A DNA stretch of 64,000 nt, taken from NCBI RefSeq assembly GCF_004342685.1, contig NZ_SMBZ01000003.1:62001-126000 (forward strand). The letters run 5' to 3'. Shown piece by piece: positions 43,429-52,153 of the stretch. The stretch comes from Sphingobacterium alimentarium (GTDB taxonomy: Bacteria; Bacteroidota; Bacteroidia; Sphingobacteriales; Sphingobacteriaceae). Position numbers and translations under genes: made by a program. The stretch's first letter is position 1. Every line of letters starts with the position of its first letter. Under the pieces are notes generated by a model. The model had not been told where the DNA came from, made no database searches, and saw only the letters and a list, made by a program, of their open reading frames with translations.

Positions 43429-44817
43429 TTATCTTGTGATGGTTTGATATAAATTTCCGTTTGCTTTCAAAACTTCTGTTGCCGCGGAGCGTTGACTTAA
43501 AATTTGATTATAGTAATTCAATGATTGTTTATAATATTCATTTTCTGCTTCCAATCGCTCGGTAACATCTTGTAGACCTTCTTCAAATTGTCTTGAAGCC
43601 AAGTAAAGATTATTTTGAGCTATTGTCATCTGTTGTTTGTTTACAGAAATTTTCTTTATAGCCAGATCGTAGTCTGATTTCGTTTTACGTTGCAGCAGAC
43701 TTAATTTTTCTTTCGTATCCGCCATTTTATTGTCATTCATCTGCAGATCAATTTTGGCTTTTTCGATAGCAGTTTTATGTGTTTTTCCTTCAAAAATATT
43801 CCATTTCAATCCAACACCAACAGCATAATTGGGCGCCAACTGAAGGTGATTGGCATGTAGAGCTACATTACCTAATTGTGGAATATCTTTAAGGGTTGCA
43901 TTGGAATTAAATGCATTTAAATAGGACACATTCCCAAAAGCAAAGACCATCGGCAGCTTCGCTCCTTTTTCTTTCTTCAATGCATATTCGTAAGCTTTCT
44001 GAGAAGCTTCCAAAGCCAATAACTCTTTGCGATTCATTTCTGTAGCCGCATCCGTAAGCATAAGTTCTTCCAAAGGATACGACACTTGTTTTAATTCCTC
44101 CAAAGAAAGACCAGTTAACTCTTGCAATTTATAATACAATAGTTCGCGATTGCTTTGTACTTCCGCTTGTTTGCTGCTGAGTTCGAGCATCGCTAATTTT
44201 ATTTTGTCTCTGTCATAAGGAATCGCAACACCATTTTCAATCGCTTTCACGACTTTCAAATGTTCTTTGTTCAGTCTTTTTTCGGAGTCACTGATAAGTA
44301 TATCCACTTCCTTGAGTAGCATAAGCTGATCAAAGGATGTGATAATTTCCTGCGCTATCTGATCATAGCTCGCTTCGGTCAGTAAATGTTGTGCTATATG
44401 TTTTTGCTCTAATGCTTTTTGTCCATTGGTAATCTGCAATCCGCTAAATAGAACTTGTGTAGCTGTAACGCCTGTCGCAAATAATTGCGATGAAGCATTC
44501 GCTTTGGTAGTTCCTTCGAATAAATTAATTCCTGGAATGGGCAACGACTGCGTAGGTAGGTCAATATCTAAATCCGAATGAACATAGCCATAAAGCCCAT
44601 TCAAAGAAACTTTCGGCAACAATTTACCTTTTACATCTTCTCGGTCGAGCGCCACTTTATCGCTTTCCAAATAGGCATTCTTGATAGCTTTATTGTTTTT
44701 GATGGCAGCTTCTACAGGTGGAGTAAATTGCTTTAGCTGTTCTTGCCCATCAACTGTGCCTACAAAAAACACATTGGAAAAGATCAATGAAGCACATATT
44801 AGATAATACTTTTTCAT
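43429..44817 (-). CDS. TolC-family outer membrane efflux protein
   Basis: After a signal peptide (YLICASLIFSNVFFVGTVDG) come two repeated OEP domains with long helices, e.g. EAAIKNNKAIKNAYLESDKV and QYN-type stretches, and the closing LYLASRQFEEGLQDVTERLEA. The ~460-residue size is right for TolC. It forms the outer-membrane channel of the adaptor/permease pump encoded next. I chose the ATG at 44817, which precedes the signal peptide; an in-frame leader up to 44859 has no role. Its partner regulator gene lies 81 bases upstream. Confidence 0.9.
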   Translation of the reverse strand: MKKYYLICASLIFSNVFFVGTVDGQEQLKQFTPPVEAAIKNNKAIKNAYLESDKVALDREDVKGKLLPKVSLNGLYGYVHSDLDIDLPTQSLPIPGINLFEGTTKANASSQLFATGVTATQVLFSGLQITNGQKALEQKHIAQHLLTEASYDQIAQEIITSFDQLMLLKEVDILISDSEKRLNKEHLKVVKAIENGVAIPYDRDKIKLAMLELSSKQAEVQSNRELLYYKLQELTGLSLEELKQVSYPLEELMLTDAATEMNRKELLALEASQKAYEYALKKEKGAKLPMVFAFGNVSYLNAFNSNATLKDIPQLGNVALHANHLQLAPNYAVGVGLKWNIFEGKTHKTAIEKAKIDLQMNDNKMADTKEKLSLLQRKTKSDYDLAIKKISVNKQQMTIAQNNLYLASRQFEEGLQDVTERLEAENEYYKQSLNYYNQILSQRSAATEVLKANGNLYQTITR

Positions 44818-44898
44818 ATTGTTATTAATTATCTGCATAAAAATACAAAGATGGAGCAAGATCCAACGATATCTTTTCAGATATCTTAAAAAACGAAA

Positions 44899-45459
44899 TT
44901 ATTTCATGCCTCTAATCACGGATAGCGTTTGCTGTGATACCCCGAGAAATGACGCAATGTGTCCCAAAGAAGCATTTTGTAGTAGTGTCGGGTTTTCTTT
45001 TAGCAAGGATTCGTACCTTTCGTGGGCAGTTTCAAATTGGCTATTGTAGAATCTTTTGGAAAAATCAATGAGATTGTCCAGGAGAATCTTTTCGATGATA
45101 TGGTTCATCGTGATGCTCTGCTTGGAGAGTTCGCGGATTGGCCCAAAAGGTAACAACGTAATCCGAGATGGCGCTAAGGCCTGAAAACCAAATAGACTCG
45201 GCTTTTGGTAAAACACACTTTCTATTCCTGTACTGAAGCTATTTTCACCGAAAAAATAATGAGTGATATCTTTTCGATTCTTATAGTAATACACTCGTGT
45301 AAAGCCTGATTCTATAAAGTATATATGTTTTAAATAACTATTGGGCTCAAAAATCAAATCTCCTTTTGCATATTCTCTGGTTTCGCTTATTGATTCAAAG
45401 AATAATTCCAGCTCATCATCTACATGGTATAAAGTTTTGAAATGCTCAATTAAAGTCAT
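44899..45459 (-). CDS. Crp/Fnr-family transcriptional regulator
   Basis: The 186-residue protein has a cyclic-nucleotide-binding-type beta-roll (EYAKGDLIFEPNSYLKHIYFI, FSTGIESVFYQKPS) and a C-terminal helix-turn-helix in SLGHIASFLGVSQQTLSVIR. The phosphate-cassette Arg-Ala pair is replaced by QALAPSRI, so it probably does not bind cAMP, as in many Bacteroidota relatives. It heads the TolC-HlyD-permease operon and probably controls it. A TATATTTG box ends 4 bases before the ATG, predicting a leaderless start. Confidence 0.88.
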   Translation of the reverse strand: MTLIEHFKTLYHVDDELELFFESISETREYAKGDLIFEPNSYLKHIYFIESGFTRVYYYKNRKDITHYFFGENSFSTGIESVFYQKPSLFGFQALAPSRITLLPFGPIRELSKQSITMNHIIEKILLDNLIDFSKRFYNSQFETAHERYESLLKENPTLLQNASLGHIASFLGVSQQTLSVIRGMK

Positions 45460-45463
45460 GAAA

Positions 45464-45471
45464 CAAATATA
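45464..45471 (-). promoter_or_regulatory. Candidate -7 element (TATATTTG), leaderless geometry
   Basis: On the minus strand, TATATTTG then TTTC then the ATG of the Crp-type gene at 45459. With the element at -7, transcription would begin about one base before the start codon. No clear -33 box is visible. Confidence 0.4.
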
Positions 45472-45530
45472 ATAAAGGAATAATCAACAATTGGTATTAT
45501 TAATTATATTTACTTAAACGAAATGAATAT

Positions 45531-46481
45531 ATGAGAAAGTCTGTTGTAGGATGCTTTATCACGATAAGTTTGTTGGGAGCTTGTGCTCCTATAAAAGACG
45601 CTACGTTGCACAATCAGATTATAGCCAGCAAATGCAACCAACAAAATCAATATCGCTATACCGTAGCTGACCTTCCTACTGCGCTCGACGATATAGCAGT
45701 AGACACCGCACTACGCCACAAACTATCTGCCGGAAGTCTGCATATTGCCAATACCATTGGGATTATTAATTATCTAAATGAATACAGTGCACTGCTCAAC
45801 AAGCAGACCACTCCCCTTACTATGGATAAGCGCATGCGTATTCTCGAGCTCGAGCAAGCCATAGATCATCAGATAAATAATGCTTCACTCGTCATCTCCG
45901 CAGTCTCTTCGGAGCTCGACTGTGAGGAAGAGCGTATCAGTCAGATTGCACATTATCTGACCGAAAAGCAAGGCAGTCTAGAATCCAAATTGACGATTGG
46001 GGCTATTGTCCTAGGTGCATCTGGCGCGATATTGACCGGAGGTGTCATCAAGAATGATAAAGCGAGCAATGCTGTGGGTATTAGCACAGGTATTGGAGAA
46101 GCAGGACTCGGATTGGCCATGCTATTCAATAAGCGTAAAATAGAGTTTTACCATCAGCGCAATATCCTACGGGATATATACGAAGGTCCAGCTGTGTCTT
46201 CGCTATTCCCTTCCTTTATTTGGTATTATCTCAATTATGAAGACAAAAATCAACCTGCATTGCGCAAAGATATTATAGATAAATGGTCCCAATTTGGTCA
46301 GATTGACCAGGATGCTTTGCATATATCTTCGCTGTACTTTGGCGACGGAGGTGTCTATATAGCAGATGAATTGAACAACCGTGCAGATATGTATGATCAG
46401 CTTGAATCGCAGATTTATTTGCTAAAGCAAAAATTAATGACCTTAGCAGCAGAAATTGATAGTTTAAAATCGTTAAATTAG
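45531..46481 (+). CDS. Hypothetical lipoprotein with glycine-rich hydrophobic segments, 316 aa
   Basis: A lipoprotein signal ends SLLGAC (Cys18). The mature part is mostly helical; residues 155-205 hold two glycine-rich hydrophobic stretches, TIGAIVLGASGAILTGGVIK and GISTGIGEAGLGLAMLF, that could enter a membrane or pack as a glycine zipper. The C-terminal third is a charged helical region ending in LESQIYLLKQKLMTLAAEID, a predicted coiled coil. I do not recognise a family. It precedes the GIN-domain gene by 26 bases on the same strand. Confidence 0.75.
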   Translation: MRKSVVGCFITISLLGACAPIKDATLHNQIIASKCNQQNQYRYTVADLPTALDDIAVDTALRHKLSAGSLHIANTIGIINYLNEYSALLNKQTTPLTMDKRMRILELEQAIDHQINNASLVISAVSSELDCEEERISQIAHYLTEKQGSLESKLTIGAIVLGASGAILTGGVIKNDKASNAVGISTGIGEAGLGLAMLFNKRKIEFYHQRNILRDIYEGPAVSSLFPSFIWYYLNYEDKNQPALRKDIIDKWSQFGQIDQDALHISSLYFGDGGVYIADELNNRADMYDQLESQIYLLKQKLMTLAAEIDSLKSLN

Positions 46482-46507
46482 CACTTTACAATAATAAACC
46501 CTTAATT

Positions 46508-47263
46508 ATGAAAAATTTAATTGCCTTATTATTCATAGCTTCTTATATATTTCCAATTTATGGACAGCATAAGGAAGTTAGAAAACTTAGTGCACATCAA
46601 AGCATCTCTGTCGCCACGAGTCTGGATGTGCTGTATGTTCCTTCGGATCGGAATGAAATCGTTCTTGATTGTGCCAACCGAGATCACCTTCAGCTAATCC
46701 TGACGGATGTCAAAAATGGTAACTTGCAGATCCAATACAAACCCAATTCATCGGTCAAATCATCGAAGCAAAATAAAGTCATCGTTTATTCCAATTACAA
46801 AATACATACGGTAAAAGTTTCGTCGAGTAGCAAACTTAGGCTAGAGTCTGCGGTCAACGCCAATACCGTTAATATTACGACTAACTCATCCGGAAAATTC
46901 TACGCCGATAGAATCAAAGCCAATACCATCAACTTGGATCTATCTTCGTCCGGACAGCTGGAAGCTGCTATAGTAACCGAAACCCTGAACCTCACAGCGA
47001 GTAGCTCAGGCAAAGGATTTTTAAAGGGCGAAGCGGTATCAGCCAATGTAAACATGAGTTCATCGGCTAAGTTGGATTTGGATAATGTGACTATAAGTAA
47101 CCTGTTTTGTGATGGTAGCTCATCAGCACGATTGCAGATTAATACAGCGAAAACACTAAAAAGCAAATTATCTTCTTCTGCTACCCTGGCTTACAGCAAA
47201 GAACCGGCAAAGATTGTGGAGAACAAAACTTCATCCAGCGGACGACTCCTAAAGAAATCATAA
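46508..47263 (+). CDS. GIN-domain (DUF2807) surface protein
   Basis: A signal peptide (LIALLFIASYIFPIYGQ) precedes a right-handed parallel beta-helix-type domain: rows of Ser/Asn-rich rungs such as VKVSSSSKLRLES, INLDLSSSGQLEA, LNLTASSSGKGF and NMSSSAKLDL. This is the 'head GIN' DUF2807 pattern common in Bacteroidota. The function is unknown; it is exported and may act at the surface. It follows the lipoprotein gene by 26 bases and ends in an intrinsic terminator. Confidence 0.85.
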   Translation: MKNLIALLFIASYIFPIYGQHKEVRKLSAHQSISVATSLDVLYVPSDRNEIVLDCANRDHLQLILTDVKNGNLQIQYKPNSSVKSSKQNKVIVYSNYKIHTVKVSSSSKLRLESAVNANTVNITTNSSGKFYADRIKANTINLDLSSSGQLEAAIVTETLNLTASSSGKGFLKGEAVSANVNMSSSAKLDLDNVTISNLFCDGSSSARLQINTAKTLKSKLSSSATLAYSKEPAKIVENKTSSSGRLLKKS

Positions 47264-47277
47264 ATCAACCTTATTTA

Positions 47278-47309
47278 AATAATCGGGCAGGCTAAGATGT
47301 CCGATTATT
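47278..47309 (+). terminator. Intrinsic terminator
   Basis: AATAATCGG pairs with CCGATTATT, and the stem is extended by GCA/TGT-type pairs with mismatches, followed by TTTTT. It ends the GIN-protein transcript before the ribosomal promoter. Confidence 0.75.
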
Positions 47310-47323
47310 TTTTATACAAACTA

Positions 47324-47354
47324 TTTGACAATCCACAATTTTTAGCTACCTTTG
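47324..47354 (+). promoter_or_regulatory. Bacteroidota primary promoter of the rpsF operon
   Basis: TTTG at 47324-47327 and TACCTTTG at 47347-47354, separated by 19 bases, match the Bacteroidota -33/-7 consensus (TTTG and TAnnTTTG) exactly. Transcription should begin near 47358, leaving a ~47-base leader before rpsF. Confidence 0.75.
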
Positions 47355-47404
47355 CACTTCCGTAAGTACGGAAAAATTTAAATTAACAAAATTATTTAAA
47401 CACA
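47355..47404 (+). promoter_or_regulatory. rpsF leader with small CCG-containing hairpin
   Basis: The leader contains TTCCG-TAAGTA-CGGAA, a 5-bp stem with CCG on its 5' side, then an A/T-rich stretch to the ATG. Leaders before rpsF-rpsR in many bacteria bind the S6:S18 complex through a CCG motif; whether this short hairpin is such a site is inference. Confidence 0.4.
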
Positions 47405-47773
47405 ATGCAACAGTACGAATCTGTAATCATTCTTACCCCGTTGCTTTCAGAAGATGCTGCGAAAGAGGCAATTGCCAAATTCAAAACCATCTTGACAGAA
47501 GGCGGAGCCGAAATTATCGCTGAAGATAATTGGGGTTTGAAAAAATTAGCGTATCCAATCCAGAAAAAAACTACTGGATTTTATCACTTAACTGAATTCA
47601 AGGCTCCAGGTGAATTAATTAAAAAATTAGAGCTTGAATACAAGCGTGATGAGCGTGTAATGCGTTTCTTAACTATCGCTTTAGATAAGCATGCAGTTGC
47701 TTACAGCGAGAAAAAACGTAGCGGTGCATTCAACAAGAAAGCTGAAACTAAAACTGAGGAGGTAGCAAACTAA
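47405..47773 (+). CDS. rpsF: 30S ribosomal protein S6
   Basis: The 122-residue protein begins [20 protein letters not shown] and has [21 protein letters not shown], the typical S6 core, with a lysine-rich Bacteroidota tail ([12 protein letters not shown]). It sits on the platform of the 30S subunit, where it binds S18. The stop TAA overlaps the rpsR ATG by one base (TAATG). Its promoter is the clearest in the window. Confidence 0.97.
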   Translation: MQQYESVIILTPLLSEDAAKEAIAKFKTILTEGGAEIIAEDNWGLKKLAYPIQKKTTGFYHLTEFKAPGELIKKLELEYKRDERVMRFLTIALDKHAVAYSEKKRSGAFNKKAETKTEEVAN

Positions 47774-48036
47774 TGTCAAAGGAAAACATCCAATACGTGA
47801 CTGCTCCTAAAGTAGAGGACAACCGTAAAAAATACTGTCGTTTCAAAAAGAATGGTATCAAATACATCGATTATAAAGATGCTAACTTCTTATTGAAATT
47901 CGTAAACGAGCAAGGTAAAATTTTACCTCGTCGTATTACTGGTACATCATTGAAATTCCAACGTAAAGTAGCTCAAGCCGTGAAACGTGCGCGTATCATC
48001 GGTCTATTACCTTATGTAGCTGATTCATTAAAATAA
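47773..48036 (+). CDS. rpsR: 30S ribosomal protein S18
   Basis: The 87-residue protein has the S18 core [20 protein letters not shown], then [20 protein letters not shown] and [11 protein letters not shown]. It binds S6 and 16S rRNA in the small subunit. Its ATG overlaps the rpsF stop, and rplI starts 15 bases after its stop. No zinc-binding cysteine set is present; one cysteine (KYCRF) is seen. Confidence 0.97.
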   Translation: MSKENIQYVTAPKVEDNRKKYCRFKKNGIKYIDYKDANFLLKFVNEQGKILPRRITGTSLKFQRKVAQAVKRARIIGLLPYVADSLK

Positions 48037-48050
48037 GGAGGATACGATAA

Positions 48051-48494
48051 ATGGAAATTATATTAAAACAAGATGTTAAGCACCTTGGAGAGAAAGACGA
48101 TATCGTAGTAGTAAAACCAGGTTACGGCCGTAACTACTTAATTCCTCAAGGATTTGCAGTATTAGCTACTGCATCAGCTAAAAAAGTGTTGGCTGAGAAT
48201 ATCAAACAAGCTCAGTTCAAACAAGACAAAATCAAGAAAGATGCTACTGAATTAGCTGCTAAATTAGAGAACGTTAAGTTATCTATCGGTGCTAAAGCTG
48301 GTGAGTCTGGTAAGATTTTCGGTAAAGTAAATAGCATTCAAATTGCTGAAGCATTGAAAGCTCAAGGTTATGATGTAGATCGTCGCCGTATTACTTTCGA
48401 AACTGAACCTAAAACTGTAGGTGAATACCTAGCAAACTTAAACTTACACAAAGAAGTGAAAGTTCAAGTTCCTTTCGAAGTTGTAGCTGAATAA
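48051..48494 (+). CDS. rplI: 50S ribosomal protein L9
   Basis: The 147-residue protein begins MEIILKQDVKHLGEKDDIVVVKPGYGRNYLIPQGFA, an N-terminal RNA-binding domain, followed by a long connecting helix (AKKVLAENIKQAQFKQDKI) and a C-terminal domain (GKIFGKVNSIQIAEALKA). An AGGAGG ribosome site lies 7 bases upstream, notable in a genome that seldom uses one. It closes the rpsF operon at a strong terminator. Confidence 0.97.
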   Translation: MEIILKQDVKHLGEKDDIVVVKPGYGRNYLIPQGFAVLATASAKKVLAENIKQAQFKQDKIKKDATELAAKLENVKLSIGAKAGESGKIFGKVNSIQIAEALKAQGYDVDRRRITFETEPKTVGEYLANLNLHKEVKVQVPFEVVAE

Positions 48495-48515
48495 TTATTA
48501 TTCACTCAAAATAAT

Positions 48516-48546
48516 AAAAGGAGATAACCCATGGTTATCTCCTTTT
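48516..48546 (+). terminator. Intrinsic terminator of the rpsF operon
   Basis: AAAAGGAGATAACC pairs perfectly with GGTTATCTCCTTTT around CAT and runs into TTTTTTG. Confidence 0.9.
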
Positions 48547-48587
48547 TTGTATGTTTGTGTTTTATCAATGCATAAGGCTATTACAAT

Positions 48588-48908
48588 ATGAAACCAAAAA
48601 CGATTATTATCGCTGTACTTCTAGCTTTCGTGGTTATCATTTTATTCAACAACAAAGAAGAGAGTTCATTCTGGTTATTTGGCGACATTCATACTTCCAA
48701 ATTGCTTATTCTAGGCATATTTTTCTTACTCGGTGTCATTACGGGAGGAATTCTATTTAGACGCAAGAAGAAGCATCCTACAGAATATGGCATCAATAAT
48801 CCCGTATACCAACCGCCTGTCGCTACACAAGAAAATAATTACATAGATTCACCTTATAAGCCTGATAACTTATCGGAGGAAGATCGAGAATACCTCCGAA
48901 GAGATTGA
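48588..48908 (+). CDS. Small membrane protein with two helices, 106 aa
   Basis: Two hydrophobic helices (TIIIAVLLAFVVIILFN and LLILGIFFLLGVITGGILF) are followed by a basic RRKKKH stop-transfer segment and a soluble proline/asparagine-rich C-terminal tail ending EEDREYLRRD. The layout resembles LapA/DUF1049 inner-membrane proteins, but the match is by topology only. A TATGTTTG box at 48550-48557 may be its -7 element, giving a ~27-base leader. It stands alone, converging on a broken lipoprotein gene. Confidence 0.75.
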   Translation: MKPKTIIIAVLLAFVVIILFNNKEESSFWLFGDIHTSKLLILGIFFLLGVITGGILFRRKKKHPTEYGINNPVYQPPVATQENNYIDSPYKPDNLSEEDREYLRRD

Positions 48909-48923
48909 TTGATATATCTTATA

Positions 48924-49757
48924 TTATAATACACCTGTCGAACTGAACAGATTCCAATTTTTGGATTTGCCTTTTGCTATAGCTTCAGCATTTGGTTTTT
49001 CATTTCTTTCGACCATGTTGCCTAAGGGGCCTGATGATCTATCATCAATCCATATCGTTGCATTATCTGCTGCGGTACGTGATGGTAAGTCTTCTAAAAT
49101 CTTATTCATCGCTAGCTGTTTTATTGCATTCCATCCAACGCTAATATATCGGAGTTCTTTATTTTTTGACACATCCAAACTTTGAAGGTTATTACCTTCC
49201 AGATCTAGCCGTCTCAAATTAGGTGAATTTGAAATATCAATAGCGCTCAGCTTAGTTTGATTTATCTGTATACGCTCAACATGAGTTGATTTAGGTAAGT
49301 TTACTGTCGTAATATCGCCGCCTATCAAACTAATCTCTTTTAAATTTATATTCGCAGACAAGTCCAAGTTACTAAGCAAAGAACTCGTAAAGATAATTGT
49401 TCTAATCCGATTGCATTTTTTAAATCAATAGCAGTTATCTTACTTCCAACTACAAATTCTAAATAAGATAAGGCTAATTTGGCATCATAATAGATTTTAA
49501 TATTATCACCTTTGACTGTAGTAGAGTGGCTTGCTTTTATTTTATTTCCGTCACCATAGTCTACCCATATATCCTGATTAGATTTTGTTTCGAAAAAGAT
49601 ATCAAAATTTTCACCTATAGCTTTAGTCGTTTTTAGTGGAATATTTGGATCATCTGAATCTTTATTCACAACATCATCTCTCTTACAAGAATAAAGCAAA
49701 ATAACCGCAATGCATACACAAAAAAAATGCCTTTGTGTAATATATAATCTTTTTCAT
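48924..49757 (-). pseudogene. LRR-like lipoprotein gene with two compensating frameshifts
   Basis: From ATG 49757 the sequence encodes MKKIIYYTKAFF, but reaching the lipobox LLYSCKRDD needs removal of one T from an eight-T run (49720-49727). The frame then reads to about 49380 (DLKNAIGLEQLSLRVL) and needs one added T near 49378-49380 to enter LLSNLDLSANINLKEISLIG, which runs to the end. The whole is 834 bases, so the two shifts cancel. The restored protein is a ~277-residue lipoprotein with leucine-rich repeat-like rungs (LRRLDLEGNNLQSLDVSKN). It is either a pseudogene or carries homopolymer sequencing errors. Confidence 0.75.
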
Positions 49758-49983
49758 AAAAATAAATTTATATGGTTAATAACTTAATTAATATACTGCT
49801 TAAATTGTCATTCAAGCCCCTTTATTAACTGCAAGTTAATCAAAAAATCATTCCTAAAAAATATCATTTAAGCGATATGCGATTCGACAGATCGTCGCTC
49901 TGGTGTGGTGAGTATTCAATAACTACGTTGAGAATTGCTACAGAATAGATATCAATGGTGATTATATATATCATTGATTCTAA

Positions 49984-50037
49984 ACAAACAAATGCCCTTT
50001 ACAAGTCATTAATAACGAGATCGGGGCATTTGTTTGT
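49984..50037. terminator. Long-arm inverted repeat in a 370-base gap
   Basis: ACAAACAAATGCCC at 49984-49997 pairs perfectly with GGGCATTTGTTTGT at 50024-50037, leaving a 26-base loop. It lies downstream of the minus-strand GntR/ABC operon and probably ends it. The rest of 49758-50127 shows no gene. Confidence 0.55.
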
Positions 50038-50127
50038 ATAAGTGATTTTTAAAGAGATAAGTGTTTTGATCCCTGCTTCATCACAAAATAGTTTGTCGAT
50101 GTCTTTGTATGTGATTAAACTATCTGC

Positions 50128-50955
50128 TTATTTAATCAAATTCTTTAACAAAAAAGCCGGGACTACCATAATCGTACTATCAGACAGATTGCCATCAATA
50201 TTTTGGACTATTGTCTTTTTAGGGAAATTGATATAAGATTGCCCCTGCGACAGTACGGAAAGCTGATTAAAAGTAGGATTTACGTTGTTCTCCCCTTCCA
50301 TCACAAATTTGGCATTGTTCAGATTAAGCGCTAATTTCTTGTACGAGTTAGACTCCATTTTAATTTCCGAATTAATTAAGGAAAGATTTAAATGCTCCAG
50401 TTTTCCGAAATTCACATTTTCAATCTTCGACCCCTGCAATGTTATATCCATAGATTTCAATGATTCATTATCAGCTACATTAAAGGACCAAGGCGAATTA
50501 ATGACATCAAGCTTCAATGAATCCTCGCGGGTTGATAGTTTACTTAAATTGAAATTTTCTAAAGAAATATGGTCAAAATCCGGAGCATATAGATAGACAT
50601 GAGCGGATTGCCATGATGGGTTTTTAAAATGCAATACAGTTTCCCCGTTTGCTGAGTCCACGACCTCCACATCTGTTAGTGCGTACGTACTCTTAAATCC
50701 ATATTGGCTATCTTGAACCAAATGAAGAATAAGATCTTGTGGACCTTCACTTTTAATAGTAATCGACTTGTACGCCTTCAGCGCATTTCCACTCAAATGC
50801 TTCGTTTCCGCGGCAAAACTTTTTGACTCCTCTTCTAAACTGTGGGTGTATTCATTCTTGTTGACGCCACCACTATTCACAGCGACGACTATACCTAAGG
50901 GAAGCATAAAAACTACTATCCCTAATATGATCAATAATTTATTACTTAATTTCAT
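50128..50955 (-). CDS. Hypothetical membrane-anchored beta-rich protein, 275 aa
   Basis: One N-terminal membrane helix (LLIILGIVVFMLPLGIVVAV) anchors a ~240-residue exported domain with repeated beta-rung patterns such as SLKSMDITLQGSKIENVNFG and HLNLSLINSEIKMESNSYK, resembling GIN/DUF2807-type helices without the serine runs. I do not recognise a named family. It is the last gene of the ATPase-permease-GntR operon and begins 1 base after the GntR stop, so it is likely part of the same response. Confidence 0.75.
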   Translation of the reverse strand: MKLSNKLLIILGIVVFMLPLGIVVAVNSGGVNKNEYTHSLEEESKSFAAETKHLSGNALKAYKSITIKSEGPQDLILHLVQDSQYGFKSTYALTDVEVVDSANGETVLHFKNPSWQSAHVYLYAPDFDHISLENFNLSKLSTREDSLKLDVINSPWSFNVADNESLKSMDITLQGSKIENVNFGKLEHLNLSLINSEIKMESNSYKKLALNLNNAKFVMEGENNVNPTFNQLSVLSQGQSYINFPKKTIVQNIDGNLSDSTIMVVPAFLLKNLIK

Positions 50956-50956
50956 G

Positions 50957-51334
50957 TTAGTTCGATTTATAATTATCCACTATGAAAGATTGATATTTAT
51001 CTTTCAATTCTTCTAGACTAATATCTAAGAGATAGATATTTTTGAATACTTGAGGCAGATCTTCTTTCATAAAAACCTCCTTTTTGTATTTTTTGATTTC
51101 AGAAAGCGAATCCGCTGTCACGAAAAATCCGACACCGCGCTTGTTCGTAATGATATTATGCTGTTGCAAGAAATCGTATGTACGCATCACTGTATTGGGA
51201 TTGACGCCCAACTCGACGGCCATCTCGCGTACAGAAGGAATCTTTGTTTCCACGCTCCAGGTATTCAACAGAATTTGTTCGCATATATGATCCACTATCT
51301 GTAAGTAGATTGCTTTATTGGGATTAAAGTCCAT
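50957..51334 (-). CDS. GntR-family transcriptional regulator, YtrA type
   Basis: The 125-residue protein has the short YtrA layout: a winged helix-turn-helix (IYLQIVDHICEQILLN, IPSVREMAVELGVNPNTVMR, FLQQHNIITNKRGVGFFV) and a ~45-residue helical tail instead of a ligand domain. It is encoded between the permease gene (1-base gap) and the beta-rich protein (1-base gap). Regulators of this type repress ABC operons and bind palindromes near their own promoters; a matching palindrome lies at 52990. Confidence 0.92.
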   Translation of the reverse strand: MDFNPNKAIYLQIVDHICEQILLNTWSVETKIPSVREMAVELGVNPNTVMRTYDFLQQHNIITNKRGVGFFVTADSLSEIKKYKKEVFMKEDLPQVFKNIYLLDISLEELKDKYQSFIVDNYKSN

Positions 51335-51335
51335 A

Positions 51336-52151
51336 TTATACCTCCTTTTCTTTTAACCTAAAATAGGTGATGGTCCACAAGGCCACTGTGATAAACCAGC
51401 CTATAGCAGATAATAGTTTTACCGGATTGATATATTCCTTCACATTCTTGTCTTCGAGCTGAATTACATCTGCAAAGAAAATTCTATATACAACGTAGAT
51501 GATTAAATAGCATATCGCAATATAGATGGATACCGACACAATCGTTTTAACATATTGACTTTTAGCAAAATAGATTGAGCCCAATAAAAATATCGCATTC
51601 AGTAAGAAAGGAACAAAAAATGCATAAACAATATTTTCATTATATAAACTTGGCACCAAATACGCTAAGCGGTCAGTCACTATTTCTTCACCATTATACC
51701 AAGTGCTGTATTGTGACGTTAATATCCCGCGTAAATAGCTCATAAATCCATAATCCACGATATAAAACAACAATAGAAATGTCGTAAAGCCTAATAGGAC
51801 GGTATAGACCAGCGCATTTAGAAATTTTTCGAATTGAGAAGCCGGAAGCAATAAATTGGGAATAGCCGATCCCGATTTTCCGAGCCCTCTAAAATAGGCG
51901 CTTGCAATCAGTGTCACATAGAGCACACCCAAAATACAAAATAAGGATGTCCGTGTACCGACCAAATTGAAGTGCTGATCTCCGGCATTGGGCAATGAAG
52001 CAAACTTGGATATATCATAGACTTGTTTACTGTAAAAAAATATTACAATAGCCAGTACCACACCGACAATTAAAAAATATTCCTTCCGAAACGATAACCA
52101 TTGTTTTTGTATAAGCAATAAGAATCGGTTTATATTAAATGTATTATTCAT
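51336..52151 (-). CDS. ABC-2-like membrane permease, 271 aa
   Basis: Six hydrophobic segments are seen, including YFLIVGVVLAIVIFFYS, LGVLYVTLIASAYFRGL, VYTVLLGFTTFLLLFYIV and VSIYIAICYLIIYVVYRIF. It lacks a named signature but its position, 2 bases after the ABC ATPase gene, marks it as that ATPase's membrane partner. It is probably an exporter or bacitracin-type stress transporter, as in YtrABC-like systems; the substrate is unknown. Confidence 0.82.
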   Translation of the reverse strand: MNNTFNINRFLLLIQKQWLSFRKEYFLIVGVVLAIVIFFYSKQVYDISKFASLPNAGDQHFNLVGTRTSLFCILGVLYVTLIASAYFRGLGKSGSAIPNLLLPASQFEKFLNALVYTVLLGFTTFLLLFYIVDYGFMSYLRGILTSQYSTWYNGEEIVTDRLAYLVPSLYNENIVYAFFVPFLLNAIFLLGSIYFAKSQYVKTIVSVSIYIAICYLIIYVVYRIFFADVIQLEDKNVKEYINPVKLLSAIGWFITVALWTITYFRLKEKEV

Positions 52152-52153
52152 AT

